A stretch of DNA of 64,000 nt from RHKX01 sp963839535 (GTDB lineage Bacteria > Actinomycetota > Thermoleophilia > Solirubrobacterales > 70-9): the NCBI GenBank assembly GCA_963839535.1, contig CAWIVF010000009.1:186001-250000 (forward strand), given 5' to 3'. This document shows positions 56,907 to 64,000 of the stretch, piece after piece. Both the position numbers and the translations under genes were made by a program. Position 1 is the stretch's first letter; every line of letters begins with the position of its first letter. The notes under the pieces were generated by a model that ran no database searches, had not been told where the DNA came from, and saw only the letters and a program-made list of their open reading frames with translations.

Positions 56907-58064
56907 ATGCCGGTCCGGAAGACCAAGCGCGGTCCCGACCGCACGCCGCTCGACGGCTCCTGGGACGCGATCGTCTGCGGCGCCAGCTTCGCCGGCCTCA
57001 CGATCGCCCGCGAGCTGACCGGCTCGGGTGCCCGGGTGCTCGTGCTCGACCGCTACGACATCGGCGAGCGTCAGACCTCCGCCTGCGCCGCCCCGACCCG
57101 CTGGCTGGAAGCGCTCGGCCTCGGCGTATCGATCCGCCAGACCTTCGACGAGCTCGTCTTCCACACGCCTCACATCGACACGCGGATGCAACTGCCCTGG
57201 ACCTTCTCGACGTTCGACTACCCCGAGCTCTGCGGGCTGCTCTGGGCGCAGTGCGAAGCCGACTTCGAGACCGCGAAGGTCGTCGGCCGGGTCCCCGAGG
57301 AGGGCTGGAATCGCGAGGCGGGCGATCCGATCGCGATCGAGACCGACCGGGGGATCGTCTCGGCGCCGCTGGTGGTCGACGCGCTCGGCTGGCGGCGGGT
57401 CCTCGGCACGGGCTATCAGCCACCCGACGCGCCGCTCTCGCGCGGGCTCGAGGTCCATCCGGGCGGAGCGGGCGACGACCTCGAGATCTGGATCGAGCGC
57501 GGCATCGTCCCCGCCGGGTACGGCTGGAGCTTCCCGGCCGGCGACGAGCTGCGGGTCGGGGTCGGCAGCTTCGACCCCGGCTTCCACGTCAAGGACCCGA
57601 CGGTGGAGCTCGCCGAGCGGCTCGACCTGCCCCCCGACGGCTATCAGGGCAACTGGATCCCCCACCGCCTGCGGGCGGCGACCGACGATGGGATCTTCTT
57701 CTGCGGCGACTCGGCCGGGCACTGCCTGCCGCTGACCGCCGAGGGCATCCGGCCCGCCTTCTACTTCGGCCTGGCCTGCGGCCGCGAGCTCCGCTCGGTG
57801 GTCGACGGGGCCTCCACCCGCGAGGCCGCGCTGCGCCGCTACGCGGCCTTCAATGCCGCCCACCGCGAGAAGTTCGAGTGGATGCTGCTCGTGCAGAAGC
57901 TGGTCCCCCGGGTGCCTCCGCGGATCCTCGCCCCCGCGCTGCGCGCGATGAGCACCGACGCCTTCGTCCGCTGGTCGTTCGAGCACTACCTCGCGATCTG
58001 CGACCCGGCGACCGCTGCGGACGCGCCACCCCCGCGGCGCAGCGAGCCACTCCAGCTCGTCTGA
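56907..58064 (+). CDS. FAD-dependent oxidoreductase, geranylgeranyl-reductase-like
   Basis: 385 residues from ATG 56907. FAD-binding Rossmann WDAIVCGASFAGLTIARELT, VLVLDRYDIGERQTSACAAP (with the SACA/P segment typical of geranylgeranyl reductase and tetracycline-hydroxylase-like enzymes), LVVDALGWRRVLG and the second FAD motif GIFFCGDSAGHCLPLTAEGI, RPAFYFGLACGRELRSV. These enzymes reduce or hydroxylate isoprenoid and polyketide-like molecules with NADPH; LPLTAEGIRPAFYFG is also seen in FixC/GGR proteins. Substrate unknown. Divergent from rpsA. Followed within 21 nt by a strong hairpin. Confidence 0.87.
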   Translation: MPVRKTKRGPDRTPLDGSWDAIVCGASFAGLTIARELTGSGARVLVLDRYDIGERQTSACAAPTRWLEALGLGVSIRQTFDELVFHTPHIDTRMQLPWTFSTFDYPELCGLLWAQCEADFETAKVVGRVPEEGWNREAGDPIAIETDRGIVSAPLVVDALGWRRVLGTGYQPPDAPLSRGLEVHPGGAGDDLEIWIERGIVPAGYGWSFPAGDELRVGVGSFDPGFHVKDPTVELAERLDLPPDGYQGNWIPHRLRAATDDGIFFCGDSAGHCLPLTAEGIRPAFYFGLACGRELRSVVDGASTREAALRRYAAFNAAHREKFEWMLLVQKLVPRVPPRILAPALRAMSTDAFVRWSFEHYLAICDPATAADAPPPRRSEPLQLV

Positions 58065-58085
58065 CCATCAGCGGACCCCGAACCA

Positions 58086-58114
58086 AGAGACCTGCTTTGG
58101 CAAAGCAGGTCTCT
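58086..58114 (+). terminator. 13-bp perfect hairpin after the flavoprotein gene
   Basis: AGAGACCTGCTTT (58086-58098), loop GGC, AAAGCAGGTCTCT (58102-58114), then CCTTTGG. It sits 21 nt after the stop and should end the flavoprotein transcript. The arm AGACCTGCTTTGG recurs exactly at 58921-58933, and a near copy of the complementary arm lies near 59226, so the palindrome may instead derive from a mobile-element end. Confidence 0.65.
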
Positions 58115-58268
58115 CCTTTGGCCGATCCGAGGTAAACGAGCGCGCCTTATCGGCCAGCCCGACGCAGACTTTAGGGCAGCGGACAAATATACGATTGTGA
58201 TTTCGCAGGTCGTCCACCACCATGGCCCGGCGCAGGGATGCACCTCCGCTCAAACCATTCAACGTTCA

Positions 58269-58274
58269 GAGGAG
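58269..58274 (+). promoter_or_regulatory. Shine-Dalgarno of the secreted protein at 58280
   Basis: GAGGAG at 58269-58274, 5 nt before ATG 58280, decides this start over the upstream in-frame ATG at 58238, which would add 14 residues ahead of the signal peptide. Upstream, 58165-58205 is AT-richer (CAAATATACGATTG) and probably holds the promoter, but hexamers are not clear. Confidence 0.6.
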
Positions 58275-58279
58275 TTCTC

Positions 58280-58804
58280 ATGGAAGAGAAATTGACGACG
58301 ACCCGCTCACGGCGGGGCCGCGGGATCACCGCACTGGTGGCACTGGGATCGCTGATTGCTGCGACAGCAGCCATGGCGACAGGAAGCCTGCCCGGCAACC
58401 AGGAAGGCCGTATGACCGGCGGTGGCGAGACGATCAGCAAGCGGGGCGTGAAGATCACTCACGGCTTCGAGCTGCGCTGCCCGTCCTCCAAGGGGCCGAA
58501 CCGGCTTCAGATCAACTGGGAGGGCAACCGCTTCCACCTGACCGGTCTGAGCCGCATCGTCTGCACCGACTCGGCGGACTGGGATGAGGGCACGCCGGTG
58601 GCGGGCTTCGACACCTACCGCGGCACCGGTACCGGGCTGCTCAACGGGGTCGATGGCGCCTCCATCAAGTTCAAGTTCGGTGATGCCGGCCAGCCCGGTG
58701 TCAACGACTACTTCGAGATCGCGATCTACGACCTCTCCGGAGTTCGCGTCGTCTCGGCAGCTACGACGCTGCTCCACGGCAACCATCAGGCACACGCCAA
58801 GTAA
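58280..58804 (+). CDS. Secreted single-domain protein of unknown function
   Basis: 174 residues. Signal peptide with twin-Arg-like/basic start (TTTRSRRGRGITALVALGSL, AMATGS). The mature domain is beta-rich: GRMTGGGETISKRGVKITHG, FELRCPSSKGPNRLQINWEG, NRFHLTGLSRIVCTDSADWD, AGFDTYRGTGTGLLNGVDGA, SIKFKFGDAGQPGVNDYFEI and the end LHGNHQAHAK. Two cysteines (ELRC and IVCTD) likely form a disulfide. The pattern MTGGG...THGFELRC...FDTY.GTGTG...GNHQAH occurs in uncharacterised secreted actinobacterial proteins and in repeats of larger extracellular proteins. Gene surroundings are AT-richer than the window, and two strong hairpins follow, suggesting high expression. Confidence 0.8.
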   Translation: MEEKLTTTRSRRGRGITALVALGSLIAATAAMATGSLPGNQEGRMTGGGETISKRGVKITHGFELRCPSSKGPNRLQINWEGNRFHLTGLSRIVCTDSADWDEGTPVAGFDTYRGTGTGLLNGVDGASIKFKFGDAGQPGVNDYFEIAIYDLSGVRVVSAATTLLHGNHQAHAK

Positions 58805-58819
58805 GGCTGCGGGGGCCGG

Positions 58820-58899
58820 GCGGTTCGCTTTCGAGCGAGCCGCTCGCGTCGCTCCCCCTTCAGGTTCTTGGTTGAGAGGCCCGCGTTAGCGGGCCTCTC
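58820..58899 (+). terminator. Tandem hairpins ending the secreted-protein transcript
   Basis: Hairpin 1: GCGGTTCGCT (58820-58829), tetraloop TTCG, AGCGAGCCGC (58834-58843), with one G-T wobble. Hairpin 2: GAGAGGCCCGC (58874-58884), loop GTTA, GCGGGCCTCTC (58889-58899), followed by GTCTTT. Hairpin 2 is a classical intrinsic terminator for 58280-58804. Confidence 0.85.
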
Positions 58900-58920
58900 G
58901 TCTTTGGGGGGACCCGCTAC

Positions 58921-59236
58921 AGACCTGCTTTGGACTGCCATGAAGAAGGGCCTCCCGGTGACACGCTTAGTCGTGTTCACCAACCAACGAGCACCAAGGA
59001 GGCCCGCTCGACATGTTGCACGCTGGACATCGCGCGAAAGCTGACCGTTGCGATCTGGCACATGCTTTCTCGCGCCCCGGAGTGAACGATCCCATCTCGC
59101 CTGATCCGTCCCGAAGAGGCGGCCATGGAGACATGAGCATCGCTCCAAGCACCTGACCACGAAGGGAGGCGAACAACCAGCTACCGATCCCTACTTGACA
59201 GCCGGCCCTACTTCATAGAGAAGAGAAGCAGGCCTC
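58921..59236. mobile_element. Possible mobile-element remnant bounded by imperfect inverted repeats
   Basis: Left end AGACCTGCTTT (58921-58931); right end GAAGCAGGCCT (59225-59235), 9 of 11 complementary positions match. Inside, GGGCCTCC (58948-58955) pairs with GGAGGCCC (58998-59005) around an inner stem GGTGACACG/CGTGTTCACC (58957-58981). The transposase-like peptide relic lies at 59026-59085. The left end is an exact copy of the 13-nt arm at 58088-58100. The right boundary and the element type are uncertain. Confidence 0.4.
59026..59085 (+). pseudogene. Transposase C-terminus relic (IS110-like)
   Basis: A short + strand frame encodes DIARKLTVAIWHMLSRAPE and then TGA. The pattern (V/D)IARKL..AIWHML is familiar from the C-terminal end of IS110-type transposases (the ARKL...WHML segment). 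No upstream catalytic DEDD or serine region remains. Family assignment is by memory of the motif only and the relic is too short to be sure. Confidence 0.4.
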
Positions 59237-59425
59237 TCCCGTTTGCTGGAAATCAGGGTCTGTTTGAGGTCGGCGAATAGGTCCTGCGCGAAACCGATTT
59301 TGTGGTCCCAGGGGGACCCCTATGTCGGTCTCACCGCCGGCCGGCTTTGGTGAAATCGATCTTCCGGCAACCCAGCCGCCGATTTATCGATCTCACCCCA
59401 ACGCGCATTAGCCGAGAGCTGACCC

Positions 59426-59863
59426 TCAGCGGACGATCAGGAACGTTCCGGCGAGCAGCAGCGCCACCCCGGCGATCCGGCTCGCCGTCAGCGGCGCCTG
59501 GTCGAGGCCGAAGGCGCCGATCCGGTCGAGGGCGACCGATGCGACGAGCTGGCCGGTGATCGTCGCGGCCGCCACCCCGCCCGCCCCGACCGCGGGCACG
59601 GCAATCAGCGCGCAGGTGACATAGACGGCACCGAGCAGACCGCCGATCAGGTAGATCGGGGCTACGTCCGCCGCCCCGCTCACGCCGCCCGCCTGTCCGG
59701 CCAACACGACGATGATCGCGAGGGCGATCGTGCCGATCCCGAACGAGACCAGGGCGGCGGCGAGGCTGCCCGTCGACTTGCCCAGCACCGAGTTGATCGG
59801 CGCCTGCAGCGCGATCAGGCCGCCCGCGGCGGCCGTCAGGAGGATCGCCACGGATCGGTCCAT
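59426..59863 (-). CDS. YdcZ/DUF606-type small multidrug-transporter-like protein
   Basis: 146 residues from ATG 59863, 9 nt after the polA stop. Five TM helices: SVAILLTAAAGGLIALQAPI, LAAALVSFGIGTIALAIIVV, PIYLIGGLLGAVYVTCALIA, VGAGGVAAATITGQLVASVA and RIAGVALLLAGTFLIVR. The motifs NSVLGK near residue 25, and GQLVASVALDRIGAFGLDQ, are typical of the YdcZ/DUF606 branch of the DMT superfamily. These are half-size transporters, some working as pairs, substrate unknown. It follows polA in the same transcript. Confidence 0.88.
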   Translation of the reverse strand: MDRSVAILLTAAAGGLIALQAPINSVLGKSTGSLAAALVSFGIGTIALAIIVVLAGQAGGVSGAADVAPIYLIGGLLGAVYVTCALIAVPAVGAGGVAAATITGQLVASVALDRIGAFGLDQAPLTASRIAGVALLLAGTFLIVR

Positions 59864-59871
59864 CGTTTTCC

Positions 59872-62556
59872 CTACTTCGCGCTCAGCCAGTCGGGTCCGG
59901 AGCCCACGTCCACCGCGAGCGGGGGATCGAGGTCGAAGGCGGCGACCATTTCGCGGCACGCGAGCCCGCTGACCGCCTCGGTCTCGGCGACCGGGCCCTC
60001 GAAGAGGAGCTCGTCGTGGATCTGCAGGATCAGCTTCGATTCCAGGCCCTCGGCGTCCAGCGCCGCCCGGGAGCGGACCATCGCCAGCTTGATGATGTCG
60101 GCCGCGGTGCCCTGGATCACGGTGTTGACCGCGAGCCGCTCGCCGAGCGTCCGGGTCTGGAAGTTGCGCGAGCGCAGCTCGGGGATCAGGCGGCGGCGGC
60201 CCATCAGGGTCGTCACCTTGCCCTCCTCGCGGGCCCGGTCGATCGTCTCGTCGATGAAGCGCTTGACCCCCTCATAGCGCTCGAAGTAGCTCTCGATGTA
60301 GGCCTGCGCCTCCTCCCGGGAGATCGAGAGCCGGTCGGCGAGGCCGAAGGCCGAGAGGCCGTAGGCGATGCCGTAGTTGACCATCTTCGCCTTCGAGCGT
60401 TCGCCGGCCGAGATCGCCTCGGGGTCCGCCCCGATGATCCCGGCCGCCGTCGCCGCGTGGACGTCCTCGCCGGAGGCGAAGATCGCCCGCAGAGCCTCGT
60501 CGCCGGCCACGTGCGCCAGGACGCGCAGTTCGACCTGGTTGTAGTCGCAGGAGACGAGCGAGCAGCCCTCCTCCGCGACGAAGCAGCCGCGGATCGGCCG
60601 GCCCATGTCGGAGCGGATCGGGATGTTCTGGAGGTTCGGGTCGGTGCTCGAGAGGCGGCCGGTCGCGGCGCGCACCTGGCTGAAGGTCGTGTGGACGCGG
60701 TCGTCGTCGGGATCGATGTCCTGAGGCAGCGAGTCGAGGTAGGTGTTCGTCAGCTTCGTGATCTCGCGCCAGCGCTCGACCTTGGGGACGATTTCGTGCT
60801 CGGAGCGGATCTGCGAGAGCACCCTCGCGTCGGTGGAGAAGCCGGTCTTCCCGCGGCGCTTGCGGCTGAGGCCGAGCTCGTTGAAGAGGACCTCGCCGAG
60901 CTGCGGAGGCGAGCCGATGGTGAACTCGTGGCCCGCCAGCGCCCAGATCTCGGCCTGCAGCGTCTCGGCCTGGCCGGCGAGCTCGGCTGAGATCGCGGCC
61001 AGCCGATCCGCGTCGAGCTTGACCCCCTCGCGCTCCATCCCGGCGAGCACCTCGATCAGCGGCATCTCGACCTCGGCGAGCACCCGCTCGAGCCCGAGGT
61101 CGGCGATCTTGACCCGCTGGCGCTGAGCGAGCTCCCAGGCGAGGCGGGCGATCTCGGCCGGGTCTCCCTCCGGCTCCAGGTCGGCGGGCTCCTCGCCGAG
61201 CGACATCTGCGCCGGGTCGGCGTCGGTCTCCTCCTCGTCCGGCCGCAGGATCGAGATCCCGTCGTCGGCGGCGAGCTCGATCAGGTCGTAGTTCCGCCGC
61301 GCCGGATCGATCAGATAGGCGGCGATCATCGTGTCATGGGCGAGGTCGAACGACCCGGCGGCCAGCGAGCCGAGCAGGCCCTTGTTGAGGCGCGGCCCGT
61401 GCTCACCGAGCGCCTTGGCGTCGTGGGCGATCAGCGGATGGGGGGCGAGCGCGTCGCGCAGCTCCTCGGCGCCCGGTGCGTCCCCGACGAGCAGGCGCTT
61501 CCCGTCGTATGACGCCCAGCGGGATCCCGCCATCGCGAAGCTGACCTCGCCGGGGGCGATGTCGGCGAGGGTGCCCTCCTCGGGCTCCAGCTCGATCCGC
61601 TCGCTGGCCGCCCGCTCGGGGACGACGCCCTCCCACTCGTCCTCGAGTCGCTGGATGACCTGCCGGAGCTCGAACTCGGCGGCGACCTCGCGCAGGCGCG
61701 AGAGGTCCGGCTCCCGCTCGGCCAGCTCACCCAGGTCGAGCTCCACCTCGACGTCGAAGTGCATCGTCGCCAGCTGCTTGGAGATGCGCGCGTCCTCGGC
61801 GTGCTCGGTCAGGTTCTGCTTCCGCTTCGGCCCCGAGATCGCGTCGATGTTCTCCAGCACGGCCTCGAGCGAGCCGTACGTCTGCAGGAGCTGCGATGCG
61901 GTCTTCTCGCCGATCCCGGGGACGCCGGGGATGTTGTCGGAGGTGTCGCCCTTGAGCCCGATCAGGTCGGGCACGAGCTCGGGGGCGACGCCGTAGCGCT
62001 CGACCACTGCGTCGCGGTCGTAGACCTTCGTGTCAGTGACGCCGCGTGAGGTCGACATCACCCGCACGCCGTCGCCGACCAGCTGGTAGGCGTCGCGGTC
62101 GCCGGTGACGATCATCACCGGGATCCCCTCCCGGCGGGCCTGCGCGGCCATCGTCGCGATCACGTCGTCGGCCTCCCAGCCCTCGACCCGGACGTTCGCG
62201 AAGCCGAAGGCGTCCGCCAGCGGCGCGAGGTGCGGCCACTGCTCCTTGAGCAGGTCCGGGCGCGAGGAGCGCTGCGCCTTGTACGGGGCGTAGGTCTTCT
62301 CCCGGCCGGACATGCCGGCGTCCCACGCCACCGCGACCGCACGAGGGCGGTGGTCGGTGAGGATCTTCACCATCATCGCCGCGAAGCCGTAGATCGCGTT
62401 GGTCGGTCGCCCGTCCGAGGTTGCGATCGACTCCGGCAACGCGAAGAATGCGCGGTAGGCGAGGCTGTTGCCGTCGATCAGGAAGAGATCGGCGGACTCC
62501 CCGCTCCCGTTCTCGCTGCTGACCGGCACGGGGCCGATCATAGGCACGAGCCGCAA
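59872..62556 (-). CDS. polA: DNA polymerase I (3'-5' exonuclease domain inactive)
   Basis: 894 residues from 62556; ATG 62541 also possible. 5'-3' exonuclease (residues 20-310): LFLIDGNSLAYRAFFALPES, VRVEGWEADDVIATMAAQAR, IVTGDRDAYQLVGDGVRVMS, LIGLKGDTSDNIPGVPGIGE. Degenerate exonuclease: where DxE of motif ExoI should lie it reads EVSFAMAGSRWASYDG, so no proofreading. Polymerase: FSQVRAATGRLSSTDPNLQN, motif A SLVSCDYNQVELRVLAHVAG, motif B RSKAKMVNYGIAYGLSAFGL, motif C KLILQIHDELLFEG. It fills repair gaps and removes primers, and cooperates with UvrABC encoded 10 kb away. Intact, with no frame breaks. Confidence 0.96.
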   Translation of the reverse strand: MRLVPMIGPVPVSSENGSGESADLFLIDGNSLAYRAFFALPESIATSDGRPTNAIYGFAAMMVKILTDHRPRAVAVAWDAGMSGREKTYAPYKAQRSSRPDLLKEQWPHLAPLADAFGFANVRVEGWEADDVIATMAAQARREGIPVMIVTGDRDAYQLVGDGVRVMSTSRGVTDTKVYDRDAVVERYGVAPELVPDLIGLKGDTSDNIPGVPGIGEKTASQLLQTYGSLEAVLENIDAISGPKRKQNLTEHAEDARISKQLATMHFDVEVELDLGELAEREPDLSRLREVAAEFELRQVIQRLEDEWEGVVPERAASERIELEPEEGTLADIAPGEVSFAMAGSRWASYDGKRLLVGDAPGAEELRDALAPHPLIAHDAKALGEHGPRLNKGLLGSLAAGSFDLAHDTMIAAYLIDPARRNYDLIELAADDGISILRPDEEETDADPAQMSLGEEPADLEPEGDPAEIARLAWELAQRQRVKIADLGLERVLAEVEMPLIEVLAGMEREGVKLDADRLAAISAELAGQAETLQAEIWALAGHEFTIGSPPQLGEVLFNELGLSRKRRGKTGFSTDARVLSQIRSEHEIVPKVERWREITKLTNTYLDSLPQDIDPDDDRVHTTFSQVRAATGRLSSTDPNLQNIPIRSDMGRPIRGCFVAEEGCSLVSCDYNQVELRVLAHVAGDEALRAIFASGEDVHAATAAGIIGADPEAISAGERSKAKMVNYGIAYGLSAFGLADRLSISREEAQAYIESYFERYEGVKRFIDETIDRAREEGKVTTLMGRRRLIPELRSRNFQTRTLGERLAVNTVIQGTAADIIKLAMVRSRAALDAEGLESKLILQIHDELLFEGPVAETEAVSGLACREMVAAFDLDPPLAVDVGSGPDWLSAK

Positions 62557-62570
62557 GCATGCGATCGTCT

Positions 62571-62945
62571 GTGAGGAAGCGGACCAGGAAAGGACGCTGG
62601 TCGACGAGCAGGGCCAGATCGACGAGCAGTCAGGCGGTTTCCGCGTGATCGAGGCCTACGGGGACGACGAGAACGTCTACATCGACGCCGGTGAGCCGAT
62701 CGCCGACCACGGCCTCGTCGCCACGATCGCCGTCAGCAACCGCGTCGACGCCTACGCGCCCGCCGGGGCCGGACCCGAACTACGCGGGCGAGATCGCGGT
62801 CGGCCGCTGCCAGACGGCCGCGATCCAGTGCGATCCGGTCTTCGTGCGCCCCGGCGACGCCTTCGTGGTCAGCCCGCGCAACAGCGACGGGAGCGAGACC
62901 GACTCGACGAACCGCAAGCGGTTCTACGTGCAGCTCACCGAGTAG
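62571..62945 (+). CDS. Small hypothetical protein, start and middle disrupted
   Basis: About 125 codons. Sensible segments lie in two frames: RTLVDEQGQIDEQSGGFRVI, EAYGDDENVYIDAGEPIADH, GLVATIAVSNRVDAYAP, then after a break near 62768 DPNYAGEIAVGRCQTAAIQC, DPVFVRPGDAFVVSPRNSDG and the end NRKRFYVQLTE. No orthodox start occurs in the first frame before GTG 62647; GTG 62571 in another frame (VRKRTRK) would need one more indel. Two cysteines (GRCQTAAIQCDP) may pair. I do not recognise it. Divergent from polA; its end overlaps the convergent SDR gene by 11 nt. Confidence 0.4.
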
Positions 62946-63927
62946 ACGGCGGCGCGTCGGTCGCCGGCGCGTCGGTGCCCGCCTCCGGCTCGTCCCCCTC
63001 GGGCGAGTCGGGGAACATCCGGAAGCCGCGGTGGCGGACCGAGTCCATCAACTCGGGGCTGAGCCGATCGGCGACCGAGACGAGATGGGCGAAGGGCGGC
63101 GCGATCCGCCTGGGCCGGCCGATCACGGCCTCGGCGATCAGGCGCCCGGCCTCCTCCGGCGTGAGCGCCGGGAAGCCCTCGTAGTGCTTGGTCGGCGAGA
63201 TCATCGGCGTCCGCACGAGGGGCATCGAGATCGTCGTGAAGCGGATCCCGTCGGACAGCGACTCGGCCTGAACCGCGTCGGAGAACGCCTCCAGCGCCGC
63301 CTTCGAGGCGATGTAGCCGGAGAAGCGGGGCGTCCGGGTCTGCACCCCGGCCGAGGAGACGTTGATGATCTGCCCCTCGCCGGCCTCGCGCATCGCCGGC
63401 AGCAGCGCCATGATCAGGCGCACCGCGGCGAAGTAGTTGAGCTGCATCGTCCGCTCGAAGTCGTGGAAGCGGCCGTCGGAGAGGGCGACGGAGCGGCGAA
63501 TCGAGCGCCCGGCGCTGTTGACCAGCACGTCGACTCGGCCGTGCGCGGCCAGGACGTCGGCGGCGAGCGCATCGATCGCATCGAGGTCGGTCAGATCGCA
63601 GGGGAATGCTTCGGCCGTCCCACCATCGGCCTCGATCTCGGCCGCGATCCGCTCGAGCTCCTCGGTGCTTCGGGCGACGAGCAGGACGGTGCCGCCCGCC
63701 GCGCCGAGCTGCCGGGCCGACTCCTCGCCGATCCCCGACGACGCGCCGGTGACCATCACCACCTTGTCCCGGAGCGCATCGGCGAGCCCGTCCGAGCCGA
63801 GCCCGGACAGCGCTCGGTGCGGAAGCGGAAGTCCCCTGCCACCGCCGAGCGGGCGGTTGGAGGCGCGGGCGAGCATCCCGGCGGGGACGGCGACTGTGCG
63901 GCGCAGGCCGCGGAGCAGGGGATTCAT
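62935..63927 (-). CDS. Short-chain dehydrogenase/reductase with N-terminal extension
   Basis: 330 residues from ATG 63927. About 50 residues precede the SDR core: KVVMVTGASSGIGEESARQL, VDVLVNSAGRSIRRSVALSD (NSAG in place of NNAG), QIINVSSAGVQTRTPRFSGY with catalytic Ser, Tyr and Lys in SGYIASKAALEAFSDAVQAE, and PLVRTPMISPTKHYEGFPAL. The PTxxY-like ISPTKHYEGFPALTPEEAG segment and the extension are typical of SDRs fused to or related to fatty-acyl-CoA reductases (Acr1-like). Likely NADPH-dependent reduction of long-chain acyl or keto substrates; this is inference. Intact. The last 73 nt of the window show no further gene. Confidence 0.88.
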   Translation of the reverse strand: MNPLLRGLRRTVAVPAGMLARASNRPLGGGRGLPLPHRALSGLGSDGLADALRDKVVMVTGASSGIGEESARQLGAAGGTVLLVARSTEELERIAAEIEADGGTAEAFPCDLTDLDAIDALAADVLAAHGRVDVLVNSAGRSIRRSVALSDGRFHDFERTMQLNYFAAVRLIMALLPAMREAGEGQIINVSSAGVQTRTPRFSGYIASKAALEAFSDAVQAESLSDGIRFTTISMPLVRTPMISPTKHYEGFPALTPEEAGRLIAEAVIGRPRRIAPPFAHLVSVADRLSPELMDSVRHRGFRMFPDSPEGDEPEAGTDAPATDAPPSTR

Positions 63928-64000
63928 CGCCGGGAAGTCTCTCAGGGCACGGCCGCGACCGCGTGCGCCGGCCGCGGCGGGGCGCCCGGCCGCGACTCCT

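Larger units (their letters stand above)
58805..59425. other. Long intergenic region (621 nt) with terminators and a mobile-element relic
   Basis: Contains two hairpins (58820-58899) and, from 58921, about 315 nt bounded by imperfect inverted repeats and holding a nested hairpin and a transposase-like remnant. No intact gene is supported. From 59240 to 59425 I see nothing recognisable. Confidence 0.6.

Noticed and set aside
58786..59160. Minus-strand open frame of 124 codons in the relic region
   Set aside because: Overlaps the terminator hairpins and relic, no ribosome-binding site or recognisable domain, Arg-rich composition.

Overview
The window is very GC-rich (about 70% by eye), gene-dense and mostly operonic, with many GTG/TTG starts and 1-4 nt stop/start overlaps. 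The gene content points to a high-GC actinomycete, most likely class Thermoleophilia (Solirubrobacterales-like): DUF2520-panC-panD-panB order, a four-repeat S1 protein with an acidic tail, LemA-DUF2207, Rex next to a carboxylate-amine ligase, and APC permeases with universal-stress tails. This placement is inference from gene families. No rRNA, CRISPR array or intact insertion sequence is visible. One tRNA (Gln, CTG) is present.

Layout. 0-6 kb: cell-envelope lipoproteins and an L,D-transpeptidase, an AlkZ-like winged-helix gene, an ATP-grasp enzyme, a monoacylglycerol-lipase-like hydrolase, a GIY-YIG-like protein and an SGNH hydrolase. 6-19 kb: LemA-DUF2207, a membrane diguanylate cyclase, OsmC, a secreted GH5 endoglycoceramidase-like enzyme, an M15 peptidase, SDR and quinone reductase, a secreted penicillin-acylase-family enzyme, a BrkB-like membrane protein and an RBBP9-like hydrolase. 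19-24 kb: an EamA exporter, a small zinc-ribbon protein and a heterodimeric ABC exporter. 24-34 kb: a lipoprotein, tRNA-Gln, then a six-gene operon read right to left (two-TM mini-protein, APC-Usp permease, second mini-protein, second APC-Usp permease, tandem-RCK protein, FAD reductase), and a K+-independent-type H+-pyrophosphatase upstream. 34-41 kb: DUF1844-like, carboxylate-amine ligase, Rex, glutaredoxin, tsaD-rimI-tsaB-tsaE, uracil-DNA glycosylase and an FmdB zinc ribbon. 40.7-43.7 kb: pantothenate operon. 44-59 kb: acyltransferase, LysM-M15 peptidase, uvrA, DivIVA-like coiled coil, uvrB, a four-TM protein, DoxX, lytic transglycosylase, coaE, rpsA, a flavoprotein, and a secreted protein with strong terminators followed by a mobile-element relic. 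59-64 kb: YdcZ-type transporter, polA, a small fragmentary gene and an SDR.

A dominant feature is the density of single-base indels. About 25 genes, including essential or near-universal ones (rpsA, coaE, uvrA, uvrB, panC, panD, hppA), are conserved along their full length but jump between reading frames, often near G/C runs. Several apparent fusions or over-long proteins disappear once one indel is allowed: mini-protein/permease, panD/panB, and a diguanylate cyclase with a polyproline tail. I read these as assembly or sequencing errors rather than pseudogenes, and I give coordinates for the reconstructed genes.

The best candidate for an undescribed system is the 25.2-32.1 kb operon. It holds two APC permeases with C-terminal universal-stress domains, each preceded by a paralogous two-TM mini-protein, all coupled to a tandem-RCK nucleotide/ion-sensing protein.
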